Shown here piece after piece: positions 49,801 to 62,700 of a stretch of DNA of 64,000 bases (position 1 is its first letter; each line of letters opens with the position of its first letter). The stretch is from positions 62,001 through 126,000 of the forward strand of contig VCJN01001236.1 in NCBI GenBank assembly GCA_006384855.1, read 5' to 3'. Source of the DNA: Tetraselmis striata (lineage: Eukaryota; Chlorophyta; Chlorodendrophyceae; Chlorodendrales; Chlorodendraceae). Position numbers and translations under genes: made by a program. The notes beneath the pieces are model-generated. The model searched no databases. It had not been told where the DNA came from and was given only the letters and a program-made list of their open reading frames with translations.

Positions 49801-51342
49801 TCCCGCAGATCAGCCAAGGCGGCCGAGCTCGCAGCGGACGCAGCGCCAACACCACCAAGGTCAGATCTGCCGGATCTGTCCAAGTTCTCTGAGGAGGAGC
49901 AGGCCAAGATCATCAAGATGCAGGCCGTCGGACGGGGCTACATCGCGCGCAAGGAGGTGGAGGCCAAGAAGGCCGCCTCCACTGTTGCCTGTGGATCGTT
50001 CCAGGAGGCCGAGGCTGAGGCTGCTCCTGCTGGTGGGGACAGCCTGCCGGACCTGTCCAAGTTCTCTGAGGAGGAGCAGGCCAAGATCGTCAAGATGCAG
50101 GCCGTCGGACGCGGCTACATCGCGCGCAAGGGGGTGGAGGCCAAGAAGTCCGCCGCCGCGTCCGGGTCAGCTGAGGAATCCAAAGCTGTCCCTGCTGGGT
50201 CCGATGATCTGCCGGATCTTTCCAAGTTCTCTGAGGAGGAGCAGGCCAAGATCATCAAGATGCAGGCAGCTGGTCGCGGCTACATTGCGCGCAAGGAGGT
50301 GGAGGCCAAGAAAGCTGCCGCGTCCGGGTCAGCTGAGGAATCCAAAGCTGTCCCTGCTGGGTCCGATGATCTGCCGGATCTGTCCAAGTTCTCTGAGGAG
50401 GAGCAGGCCAAGATCATCAAAATGCAGGCAGCTGGTCGCGGCTACATTGCACGCAAGGAGGTGGAGGCCAAGAAAGCTGCCGCATCCGGGTCAGCTGAGG
50501 AATCCAAAGCTGTCCCTGCTGGGTCCGATGATCTGCCGGACCTGTCCAAGTTCTCTGAGGAGGAGCAGGCCAAGATCGTCAAGATGCAGGCCGTCGGACG
50601 CGGCTACATTGCACGCAAGGAGGTGGAGGCCAAGAAGTCCGCCGCCGCGTCCGGGTCAGCTGAGGAATCCAAAGCTGTCCCTGCTGGGTCCGATGATCTG
50701 CCGGATCTGTCCAAGTTCTCTGAGGAGGAGCAGGCCAAGATCATCAAAATGCAGGCAGCTGGTCGCGGCTACATTGCACGCAAGGAGGTGGAGGCCAAAA
50801 AGTCCGCCGCGTCCGGGTCAGCTGAGGAATCCAAAGCTGTCCCTGCTGGGTCCGATGATCTGCCGGACCTGTCCAAGTTCTCTGAGGAGGAGCAGGCCAA
50901 GATCGTCAAAATGCAGGCAGCTGGTCGCGGCTACATTGCACGCAAGGAGGTGGAGGCCAAAAAGTCCGCCGCCGCTGTTCCGGCATACGGGGCCGGGGCC
51001 GAGGGCGCGGCTGGTGGTGGTGATGATCTGCCGGATCTGTCCAAGTTCTCTGAGGAGGAGCAGGCGAGGATTGTCAAAATGCAGGCAGTCGGACGCGGCT
51101 ACATTGCGCGCAAGGAGGTGGAGGCCAAGAGGGGCGCGCTGAGCGCTGACTTGCCTGGGCAGGACCTGGTGGATGAAGATCCGGCGGAAATGGTGCTGGA
51201 CGCCCCGGGGGTCACCGAGGATGGGGAGGCGGAAGCGCCCGTGGAGGTGCCGGCTGATGACACCGGTATTGACTACGGCGACTTGCTGGATGACGATGTG
51301 GGCAGCCTGCCGGATGAGCTCCCTCCTCAGACCCCGGAGTAG
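46885..51342 (+). CDS. Coiled-coil protein with ten C-terminal IQ (calmodulin-binding) repeats
   Basis: Exons: 46885-47055, 47279-47359, 47467-47637, 47744-47818, 47915-48247, 48449-48649, 48914-49024, 49134-49361, 49519-51342. Every exon is a multiple of three (all introns phase 0), giving 1,064 residues. Residues about 1-165 are low-complexity and basic. Exons 4-8 form coiled coil (SSEIRDLTFQLKEMRRMQQS; EHEVAMTAASAAMQELQNER). The last exon encodes ten repeats of about 47-59 residues, each LPDLSKFSEEEQAKI followed by KMQAVGRGYIARKEVEAKK; MQAxGRGYIAR fits the IQ consensus (IQxxxRGxxxR). The tail is acidic (GDLLDDDVGSLPDELPPQTP). IQ motifs bind calmodulin or EF-hand light chains; many algal proteins of this shape are ciliary, but that role is not shown here. 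The donor after 48649 is GC (GCATGC). The start is a good-context ATG (CGCCATGGAC). Confidence 0.85.
49550..51131 (+). repeat. Tandem array of IQ-repeat units
   Basis: Ten coding units, mostly 162-165 bp. Units 4-9 are nearly identical in DNA, including the linkers encoding SGSAEESKAVPAGSDD, which indicates recent expansion by unequal exchange. Units 1-3 and 10 are more diverged at their edges. Confidence 0.9.
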
Positions 51343-51351
51343 GGGGTGCAC

Positions 51352-51356
51352 TGTAA
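51352..51356 (+). promoter_or_regulatory. Candidate polyadenylation signal (TGTAA)
   Basis: TGTAA 10 nt after the stop. Another lies at 51881-51885. The second distance is more usual for algal 3' UTRs, so which is used is open. Confidence 0.4.
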
Positions 51357-52774
51357 TGCACTCGGAACAGTCTACTATTAATAAGAGCCCTGCACAACCA
51401 GCTGCTACAAACCAAACAGCACCGAATCTGAATGGCTCTATATTTTTTATCGCGATGCGCCAAACACAAATCACCATGCGCAGCGATAACGCTCCATTGC
51501 ATCGCTTACTGGCGAATCCATAGAACTGCGTGCGTGCTTCTCGCAGCTCGCACTGGCAGATGCAGCAGATCTTTTTGTTGGAAGCGTGATTTCCCTTCCG
51601 AAAGCTATGCTGTTCTAGTCAAGGAAAGCAGGGCGACACTGACAATCAAGGCGGGTTCCAATGGGTGATCACCCCATCTGCATGTTTTGACAATCCCGGC
51701 TATCCTTGGTCCTCATTGGGTTCGTGATCGTTTGCCGGCCTGGCTTGCCGGCTCCCCAGGCACGTTCTTTGGATTTTTATACTTCTAAATCTAGCACATT
51801 CTCTCATGATTGACCCGCCAGCATATTTGTGAACTTTACTTAGTATACATGCAGTTCCGTCTGTAGTGTAGTCATACGGATGTAACATTATCCATACCGG
51901 AAGTGGGCTTGGCCCTCGTGATACGTAGGCTGTCTTTCGTAATTTGCGACAGGTTGATTAAATATGCAACAGAAGATGAAACCACAGTCGAATTGCCGCA
52001 ACGGGTTCCAACTAGACATCGTCTTGGCCGTAATAAAACACAGCAGTTTACAGGATGTCGGGGGGATGCTTTCTCATTGGTACTACTAATATGACACCCT
52101 TTTGATGACGAGTCAGCGTATATATGGGAGTCTACGACGGTACGAGGCACGCATGCATTTCGCTCATATGTTGATATGGATACTGATATGTTGGCCACGG
52201 TCGCGGATGGATGACCGACACATCGCAGTGCCATACGGCCAGTCTGCTGCATACGGCCATACGCTTGGTCGCCACGTTGTTACGACTACGCGTTACAGTT
52301 TTGTGGCGGATATCGACGCGTCGACCCATACCGACCTGAAATATGTTGGCCTGCCGGCTGGACTGTGGCGACGTACCGTCACGCGGGCTCGCTGTGTCTG
52401 CATATACACATCGGGTATGGTAAGTTGTCGTCGCTTCGTCGTGCGTACATCTCAGGTTTCAAGACTGGTCTGTACTTGCTGACTGTGGCAGCGCTTCGCA
52501 AGTGTGCTGCGTCTGCGTGCACAGGCGACATCTTACACGTTTCCCCGGTCGCCGATCTTCCACCGCGCGACAGCAGCTGACAGCAGCTGGCGAGCTCGGG
52601 CACTATAATATATACCACAGCGCAGCAGGTAGTTGACCACTATAAAGTGCACCCACTTCGGCAGATCACCGATACTCCCCAAACGAAAGAACGCTACTTG
52701 ACGCTGAAGTTCTAACCGGGCTTGTGAATGCGACGGCAGGAGGCCTAACAGCACAAGTTTCAAAATACAAATAG
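51357..52774. other. Intergenic region
   Basis: No gene supported. Moderately AT-rich, probably the 3' UTR of the IQ gene followed by the upstream region of the G8-domain gene. Small ORFs show no domain. Confidence 0.45.
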
Positions 52775-55700
52775 CCCACTTGGCCGAGGCGTGCCGTCCG
52801 ACTTGCGGCGTTCCGGCCGATCAGCCGGAGCGGCGACCTCGTCGCAGCTAATTCGAAAAAGTCGTCCGAACCAGCTACTGCGGACATCCCACCTCTGTGG
52901 TGGCGCTGTGCGTCATGGCGGCAACTACTACGAGCACTACCATGCTGGTTCGGCACCGGGGGGCGTCTCAAGCTACAAGAATCCGTAAGCCGCGGAGCCA
53001 GCGCGCGGCTCGTCTTCCCGCTGCTTTTATCGCCACTAGGACTGCTCTTGACAATCGCGGTGTTGTTGGCGGCGAGCGGCGGCCTGTCAAAAGTATCGGC
53101 CCAGCCGACGACCGCTCTGGCGGGAACATCACAGCAGTCTGATGGCGGCCCTACCGTAGGACAAGCTTCCGGATCGTGCTGGGTGCCTTTTGCGCTGTTT
53201 CCAGAGCGGCGCTGTGCCGAGGTACGGCTCGAGGTCGAGTGCTCCGCGACAGAAGTTACAGACACCTGGGATGAGGAGTGCGCGGTGTGTCGCTCTGGCA
53301 ATGGCCACCCCACCCGCGACATCTGCGAGGCCCGCCGCACCGGTGACGACCCAGTCGATACCCGCGGCGGGGACAGCGCCGAGATGGCGGCTGCAGAGAA
53401 AAATGCTGAACTTGAGGAGTTTCGGATCAGTGTGCTGAATCGGAACTACGCTGACACCGGGCTCGTCGGTGGCAGTCGCAATGATGAGCGGCCCGAAGAA
53501 CCCCTCGCCACCAACGACACCGTCAATTTCACCGTAGGTGCTGCTGCTAGCAGCCGGACCTCGTCGTCGGCGCCGTCGCTGTGCAAAATGTCGATATCCG
53601 ATCAGCTGAAGGCGCATTACGCAGCGCCGTTGTCGGGCCGCGACTGTCCGCACGCCATGCCTGGCCTCCTCCTGTGGCACGATGCAGTAGGCTGGAACGA
53701 AGCTGGCGGGCAGCCGCCGACAATGTGGGCCAATGTCGAGCTCCCCGAACGCACGAAAGTGCTGGTCACCGAGTGCTCTGTGCAACAGAACGGCGTCTTC
53801 ACGAAGGTGGTCGTCCCCGCGTCTAGCCAGGTAAGCCGGCGGGGTACACTGACGAGCCAGCTAGGTAAGTATGCACTACGTGCCATCATTGGGTCATTGT
53901 CGGTAGTGTGTCTGACGCAATACAAGTATGCTATGACTGTCAGAAGCTTTTTCGGCACTCAGCTTCAAAACGATTGCCATATTATTATCAGTGTGACGAA
54001 CCATGCTGCTGTCTCTTCTGAGGCGTGCTTGGCTGTCTTGAATCTGCCTGCTGCACATTGCTGCAACACATATAGTGGAACTTAGATCATAAATGCACAG
54101 CGACATAGAGGTTGAGTCCGTGCTATTTCAACTTGGACGGTTCCAGAGTACTGTTTCTAGCTACACCAGTCAAAATGGGTGAAGCATCTGCGCATATCCC
54201 TGCAGGCCCGCACTCCCGCAGTGTGTGATTATATGTAGTGTGAAGCTCCTCGTATAGGTGTCAGGTACCATGTTATGGCCACGCACAGTGTACACAACAA
54301 GAACCGGTGCGTACCTTGTGATTGTCGTAGTATTCACCGTAACTGTAGGGGGGAGAAGGTACCAAAACCTTCTGTGCTCTTCTGTGCTCTTCTGTATAAT
54401 ACTTCCAAACTACACTTCCCATGTACATATAATAAGGTGCCTGTACTAGAACTTGATCACATGTGCTAACGTAGCTGTTGTGATACTGGTTCGAACTATC
54501 CAACGCTCCTCTTGATGTATATTAATGATCAGTGCTTTTCTTGTTACTACAATCCTTTTGGAACATGCTAAAGGTGATGTTATCAGCCATTGCGGGCTAC
54601 GGTGTTTATGATGACATTTTGCTCCTTGGTGCAGCTCATATTTGCAGACGCGGATATCGCAATGGATGTTGGCGCCTTTCACGTGTATGGACGGATGGCT
54701 GCCGGCGGGCCGACCTGCCGCCTGCGCTCCCGGCTGTCACTTCAGTTCCATGAGCGCTGGTGGGAGGGGGCCTTCAACCAAGGCATCTTGGTGAAACCAA
54801 CAGGGAAGCTGGACCTCCATGGCCGGCTCTTCACACCAACATGGACCCGCCTAGCGACCAGCGCCAGGGCTTCCGACACCGCGCTTAATCTGAAGGAAGC
54901 TGTCAACTGGCAGCCTGGGCAGCAGCTCCTGATAACTACAACCATCTGGCGGGATGAGTGGCAGAATCAGAATGAGGTGGGGGCAGGGGCTTTCTACTGT
55001 CAATACCATGCTGCTGTTCGTGCCAATTTATGGTTGGCATCTGCTGGGCTGTATTAACTTATGCATATGATTGGCGGGCATCTTTGGTGGCAGGTACGGA
55101 AAATCAAGGCTGTGGAGCAGCAAGGCCGCCGCGTGATTCTCACAGAGGCGCTGCGCTGGCCTCATTATGGAGGTTCAGAGTATCAGGCAGAGGTTGGGCT
55201 GCTGTCCCGCAGCATCACCCTGTCCAGCCCTGCAGCATCAGAAGAGAAGCAGCGCGGCGGCCATGTTCACGTGGACGGCGGGCAGGCCCGCCTCCGTGGT
55301 GTTCTGGCCTTCCGCCTCGGCCAGCGCAACACCCTTGGCACCTACCCCTTCCACTTCCACCGGCTTGGCCCTGCCTACGACAGCTACATGCAAGACTGTG
55401 CTGTGTGGCGCTCCTTCTACCGCTGCTTTGTCATTCATGGGACCAGCCAAACCACCCTGTCGGACAACGTGGCTTTCGATGCCGCCGGGAGCTGCTTCTA
55501 TCTGGAAGATGGTGTCGAGGAAGACAACATCCTGGACCACAACCTGGCTGCCTTTGTGCACGTCATCGGTGCACCTGCGGCGGGCGGCGGACAGGAGGGT
55601 TCCACACATCACGAGTCCCCAGGCTTGGCGCAGCCAGCCGATGCCGCGGCTGCAGGATTCTATCTTACCAACGCGTGGAACATCGTCACTCGGAACGCTG

Positions 55701-56684
55701 CATCGGGTGGCTGGACTGGCTTCAGCCTACCGCGCCTTGTATCGCCTGTTGGGTCTCACCGATGGGTTGCGGATTCGAAGGATATGTCGCCTGCGTCAAG
55801 GCCCACAAAACGGTTTGCTGGAAACAGCGCACACAGTAGTGGGTACATGTGGCAACGTGGCGCATGTTTCTATGCCGGGGGAGATCTGAGGCATGACAGC
55901 ACTGGAAAGTTGGTATACTCCTCTGGCCGTGAAGAGCGTGATACACGATTCCCTGACAAAGATGGGGGCGCGGAAGCGTGGATGGAATTCACAGACACCA
56001 AGGTTTGACTGTGGTTGCCAGCCTCAGACCGTACATAATCACATTACTCGTCAGTGCTGAGATAATTGATGCAGATTCTTCTAAACTATAACCTGCTGAT
56101 ACAGTAATGCACAGTCGTATGGCAGAGGAGTGCATTTATTGATGCAAATGAATTGGATGGGAGCTAAGTTGCTTTGTGCTTCTGTGAAGGCAGTGCGGTT
56201 GTCATTCAACATACACTCTCATAAACTCGTCCTCTATGCTCCCCCAGATTGCTGACGTTATCCCGTCAATTCTGGCCCGCAGGTGTTTCTCTGCCAGCGT
56301 GGGCTGGCTCACTGGGGCAAGCGCGTCAAGGTGGATGGCTACAAGGCATATGACATCACTCGTGGTGCAACACTTTTCGGGGAGGCAATCCTCAACAACG
56401 CAGAAATTGTCGGCAGGTATGCTACTGTTCTTTGGCGATGATACGCAGAGCGGTCGTATTAGCTATTTAGCCTTGCCTGTGCTATATGCATAGACTATAT
56501 GCATACAGCTTTGCCTACATGTATGAATATTGGGTCATATTCTACGCAGTGCATTTACAGCCACAACTAATATTGTTATTGCGTGCATACTCTGATGGGC
56601 GCAATACTCACAGGAGTGGTACATGCCGTAATGTATCACATTTTGTCCGGAAATTACTGCACATATATACAGCAGCGGTGAAGC

Positions 56685-56730
<46 letters not shown>

Positions 56731-56744
56731 ACTGTGTGTGTGTG

Positions 56745-56799
<55 letters not shown>

Positions 56800-59700
56800 C
56801 TGTCTGTGTGTGTGCCACATTTCCGCCAAACTGCATTCGCTCAGTCTACTAGTAGGATTAATCATTATATGATGTATTCTACTTTTGCGTGCCTAGTGCA
56901 TGGTGCGCGCAGCAACAGCGGCGCCAAAGTGTATGTATTCAACATTTATACATGTTTCATCAGAATATATGCTAGCTAGTATTTACAGGGACTTAATATA
57001 TAACGCTGCATTACAGCGTACGTACCAGGCAGATAGGCACGTAGATGTCAAATCCACGCCCGTGATAAATTTGCATAGTATTCATATACGTTAAGAAAAT
57101 AGAAATTTGTTCTGCCGACTTCTATGGAATTACTGAAGGTATTGACGCGATTTATGCAAATACGCCGTTTACAACATCGTCCAGTCTTTATTTCAATTTT
57201 CCATATTCAGCCTTCCCGTTTTGCATATGGGCGGTTCGTATCGATTTCGATTCCTTGGGCAGTCTGTACGCATGAAAGGAATACCTATATATGATGACGA
57301 TTACGTACGCTATGATGTGGGCTGTTATCGATCATATTGGAATAAGTATACATATACTACCCTACCGCCTAGTCCGTAGTATGTGCATGCTGGAGCCATG
57401 TCAAACAGTAACGTAAATATATTAAGCCAGCATGCAAGCCAGGGTCTTCATGCTGGCCAGCTGTATTATTGTAGAATAACGGGCAATGCGAGGATATAAA
57501 GAAGGTATATCTGGAATTAAGTACGCGAATACTATCACGCCACCCACAGCCGTAGTATATAATGCTTTCTCTCATCCATATGTACTGCTGCACACTCATT
57601 AATGTACGCTCACATGACAACATTGCCATTTTATCACTATTTGCCAATATTAAATATGCGATCGCAGTAATTTCGCATGCTCTCTCAGAAGTAGAAATAT
57701 ACGAAACAACACGCATGCTGTATTGTTTGTAGGGTGATGCCAAGCAACGTGAAACTGTCATATTACCGCGCTGATTAATGAGTTGTATCAGCAGCGGGAT
57801 TGGCACTGTCAATTGCGACATGCGATACGCGACAATGCCATATTTCCTAATTATCATTCTAGACTATAGATCAAATGCTAAAGTATGAACTATTTTGTTG
57901 TTTGTCAGCTTGCATCAAGTCGTCTCGCGCGCCAAGGAGCACTTCATTGAAAGAATGCTTCTGCTGCTGACGCGTTGCTGTCATCATTAGTGATGTGATA
58001 TGTTTTCGTGATGATCGCATAAAAAGTTGGAAGAAAATCCAAGCAACTGCACTTATGCACTTATCTAACTGGACAATTGAGACTGGCGGAATGAAAAGCC
58101 ATGCTGGTCGATACTGGCGAGATGGTACTTCGGCCTATCCAGACGACCGGCAACATATATCAAGACAATACCGCTGGATGGGATTACGACCTTGAGCTTG
58201 CAATCAAACACAAGGATGATGTATTTGACTTTGTTACAAAAGCACTGCCAGTCGAAGAGGAGAGACACATAACTCTCTCTTTTTTTTGCCAGTATGTTGA
58301 GCGGTAAGAGAGCCAAGAAGCTTTTTCTCCTGACCGATGACAGATCAGGAGAGAACGGGAATCCGTGTTGGTCCGACTACTTATTAAGGTCATGCCAGCA
58401 GCGAGTCGGCAGATATGTATATATACACGCCGTAACTATGTCATATATAGAACGCAAAATATCTTAGATATCTGCCGACTCACTGCTGGCATGACCTTAC
58501 AAAGTAGTCGGACCAAAAAAATATATATATACACGCCGTAACTATGTCATATATAGAACGCAAAATATCTTAGATATCTGCCGACTCACTGCTGGCATGA
58601 CCTTACAAAGTAGTCGGACCAACACATATATATGTATATATATACACGCCGTAACTATGTCATGTATAGAACGCAAAATATCTTACATATCTGCCGACTC
58701 GCTGCTGGCATGACCTTACAAAGTAGTCGGGCCAACACGGATTCCCGTTCTCTCCTGATCTGTCATCGGTGCGATGCGCTTTAGAGGCAGATGTCGCCTG
58801 AATTGTGAAGGAATACATTAATGCTGAATGTATTAAAATGTAGAATTGAATGTGTAAAACCATGCTGAATTTGTGAATAATAATGATGTAGTTGCCGTAT
58901 TCATAGTTGTCACCACCTACCAGCATTATATCACCACTGTAAATGTGTGCTTTCTGCCACAATATCCTGCTGATATATATCCTAAGATACACCGACCGCA
59001 GCTTTTTGTAATTATTGCCATCAATTGATGAACTACATGTAACATAATAGTACTGACCGTTTTTGCAATGCTGTGCGTTTGCCGCCGCGTGCAGGAGTCA
59101 AAATACAGCTGCTCAATTTCCAGGAAACACCAGGGATCTGTATCAGATTGCAGGATTCCAGTGGTATGACACTGACGTGAAGACAATCATTACCAATACT
59201 TTATTCAAGGCAAGTGATATCGCACTGTCCTGCGCTACTACCCTCACATCAGTTTCGCGTATATGACTGGCATGATCGTCATCATTGTCTGACGGCGCTG
59301 CTACTACAGGGACAGGGCAGCAGCAGACAGCAATATCACAGATAGTATGCCGTGCAGAGCACAAGACATGATATCGCATAATCAGCAATGACAACGCCAA
59401 ACAACGCCACTGATATCTTACTGTGTTGGTAGACATGTTCATAGGACATCAGGTTCGTATATACAGTATTGTGATGGCGGATTGTGCTCGGCAAGGGCCT
59501 ATCCTGCTCATGCCCGGCCTTGGATGCATCCCAGTATACTTGCTGAATGGGTGATGGCTGGTGCCCTCCAACTGCTTGCCGTTTGCAGGCCTACCCCGTA
59601 GTGCCGGGATCAGCCGGCGTGGTATGGTTTACCATGGTGCATTCAGACCATTTCAAGCCGATGGGGCAATCAGCCTCCCTGGGAATCCGCTACGAGGATG

Positions 59701-62700
59701 TCGATGATGCTTTCCTCATTCTGCTTCCCCGTCTTGAGACTGGCTCGTCCCGCTTCTTCAACTGGGTGGATCATGACGGCTCCGCAACACGCAGTGGAAA
59801 GCCTACTATCATTGGTGGATGGCCTGCGTGGTGGAAGGTCCCCCCCCCCCCCCCCCCCCCACCTACCCACCGCTTTCCTGCCTGCTTTCCTCCAAGACAT
59901 GTACATCTGCTGGTCTGTACACAAACAATGCGATTCCCTACTTGTATCACACTTCTTCACTGACAGCGTGCAATTCCGCTTGCTTCTGCCCGCGACCTAT
60001 ATGTACTCGCACTTGCGGCAGTGATAAAGGGGTGCTCGCTTGCAGTAGAATCATGCGGCGGCTTAGCTGGAACTCTAATATGACACCTAAGTATGGCGCT
60101 CACGTTTGATCCGGATGCACATAGCTAACCTTGACGGTGTTCGGTGCTGTGCGGTGATGTAGACTGCCGATTCGGGCTGCCGTTGGAAGGGCGAGTGGGG
60201 TGTGTGGCTTTGCGACCACCAGCCCTGGCGCCAACCTGCCCGTCTGGATGTACGGATTCCGGGATTCACCTACACCACCGGAGGTGAGCTCACTAGCCCG
60301 TGCAGCTGCTGAGTAGACCAGCCGCCGTGCCATCAGATGTGGTCATCACATGTGTGAGAATTGTTGCTAGCTGTGGGTATGCTGGCAGTATATCATGATG
60401 CTGACTTGCCCGGCTGCTTTCCTCACAGGAGCCTCATGGACAGCGCCACCAACTAGCGAAAACTACATTGGATGGGTTTCCCAATTTGGTCAAGATGGTC
60501 GGCGAGCCACAATTACCCGTAACGAGGTATGGAGCTATATAAGAAACATGAGCATTGCCCATGCGGGTGACATGAGCTTGTTCAGATAGCAGTTGATAGC
60601 GCCTTATATTGACCATGGGATACAATGCAATGCATGATAGTTTCTATACACATGCGATACTAACTCCCCGGGGTTGGCTTTTGCAGGGGATCACAGGCGT
60701 TATTGGCGACCTCGGCTGGTGGGTGTATCCCGTGTGCTTGACAACATCCCTGAAAGCCTACTATTATATATACGCGTTCAATATCCGTCTAGCTGTCCAC
60801 CTGTAGCTGGGAACGTATCAGCAGGAGTGTGCGATGATGCTGTGCCTGCCGGCGGCAGGTACATGCACATATGGAAGGGTGCGCCCAAGACGATGGAGAT
60901 CTACGTGACTCAAGTGCCTGTCGGGACTGGCGGCCTGCTGCTGTCCACCCGCTACCCAGCCGGAACCTCTTTCACCATCAAGCGAGTATTTCGCTGGTTC
61001 CCACAGCTCAACGCACAGCTCTGGCGCGCCAGTAGCGTGGCTGAGGTGCAGCGCGCGGATGGACAGGCCTACCACTTTGATGGGCGCTGGCTCACTCTCA
61101 AGGTGACCGATCCTGGGGACCCTGCTTCGAAGGCCCTGGAGTGGCTAGGCATCAGCATCCAGCATGCACGCTGGTACAACCTTCACTACAAGGCAAGTCC
61201 GGGCCCTGGCCGGATGCCATGCGGTAGACCATGCGGTAGAGCCACGCACCCTTGGCATTGCATGCATGGCGAACTGAAGTGCGACTGCTGCCCTGACTAG
61301 GTGGAGGCCAGCTGCGCGGCCAACGATGGCACCTTCTGCAGTGTTGCCACCCCGGCAGGGCGCCAGTCACCCCCAGTTGCGGCCGATTACGTGCTTTTCG
61401 AGGGCGAATCATGCGAGGACGTACCTGCTCCGGGCGCTTACACCTGCGCTCAACAGGCGCAGTGGGGGAAGTGCGACGAGGCGTGGATGTCCAGCTATTG
61501 CGCCAAGACCTGCGGCCGCTGCGACAGCAGCTGCACCAACATTGCGCCCGATAAGTATCCTAGGTGTGTCTCCCAGCAGGGGATAGTCATGATAACGAAA
61601 TCGCTGGCGCAGGCTGACTAGCACGCAGTGCCAGTCTACGTCGGGTATTACTAACGGCCGGACGCTGGATGCATGGGAGCGATTTCCACCGGTACTGACT
61701 CATGGATGAGATGGCCACAGGGGCGACATTTATTCTCTGTCCTACCCAGCTAGGATGGCCATTGCAGATTTACACTGTTGTTGTAGGTTACAGACAATGA
61801 GGGAGTATGTCAACATCACCCCAGGCATGTACGTATAGGGATTAAAGTTCTGAACGTGGCGGTGAGGCTGGCGGGCTGCATATGAGCAGCTGAGACACAC
61901 CTGTGTCCCCGCTGGCATGGGTAACATGTCCCTGATGCAGGATGGCTGTAACATTGGCGGATTAAGAGCATTGGTTTACGGGTGAATTGCCGTGCGCGGC
62001 AGGTGCGATGAGCCGTCCATGCTGAGCCGCTGCGGGCACGGATGGATCCAGGAAGGAGGCTTCTGCAAGCTGTCCTGTGGGCGCTGCTCGGTGGATGCCC
62101 TGCTGCCATGTGAAAACCGCCAGCCGGCGGGTGAGTGACCTCCTCACTTCCGCATATCCCCCCCCCCCCCCCCCCCCCTTCCTTGGCGAGTCCCACTTCC
62201 CGCCCATCAGGTACACCATATCACCCATATGTTGTGCCATACCCATTACCTTTGCACCTGGGTGCGTGCCCTCTTGCCTCGCAGGTGATACGACCTGCGC
62301 GGATGTCCTCCGGATGGGCAGCTGCGGTGCGTCATGGGTTCGCGACAACAAGCTGTGCCAGGCAACCTGCGGTTCTTGCCCCTCCGGCGATGACTCGGAC
62401 TCCAGCTGCCATGATATCTCTCCAAACAGTGAGAAACCCTCACAGCTTGATTGGCATCAGGCAGCTCCCCCATCCCTCCGGGCACCTCGGGCCATGCTGA
62501 TCCCACATCCCCCCCCCCCCCCCATGTCTGTGTCGCAGGTGACAACAGCTGCGCCGATTACCTGCGCTGGGGCGCTTGCTCCAAGGACTGGATGCGCAAC
62601 GGGGAGTGGTGCCTCAAGTCCTGTGGGCGCTGCCCTGATGCCTCCACCCGCAGCGGCGGCGCATTACCTCTGCCAAGCCCGCTCAGCCAGGCACCAAGTA

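Larger units (their letters stand above)
56417..59094 (+). other. 2.7-kb AT-rich intron of the G8-domain gene
   Basis: Joins exons 4 and 5. It is far longer and AT-richer than the other introns and holds a TG microsatellite (about 56688-56812), AT-rich sequence without a gene (56820-57990), a 68-residue ORF (58101-58307) of unknown nature, and a terminal-inverted-repeat element (58333-58770). The 162-residue minus ORF at 57857-57369 has no recognisable domain. Confidence 0.7.

Noticed and set aside
53048-53050. Start codon of the G8-domain gene
   Set aside because: The position is TTG, not ATG. The frame is open upstream to 52775 without ATG, so the real start must be in another exon.
52666-53340. 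224-residue minus-strand ORF
   Set aside because: It lies antisense to the first exon of the G8-domain gene, in GC-rich sequence, and has no domain.
57369-57857. 162-residue minus ORF in the large intron
   Set aside because: AT-rich, no recognisable domain and no splice context.
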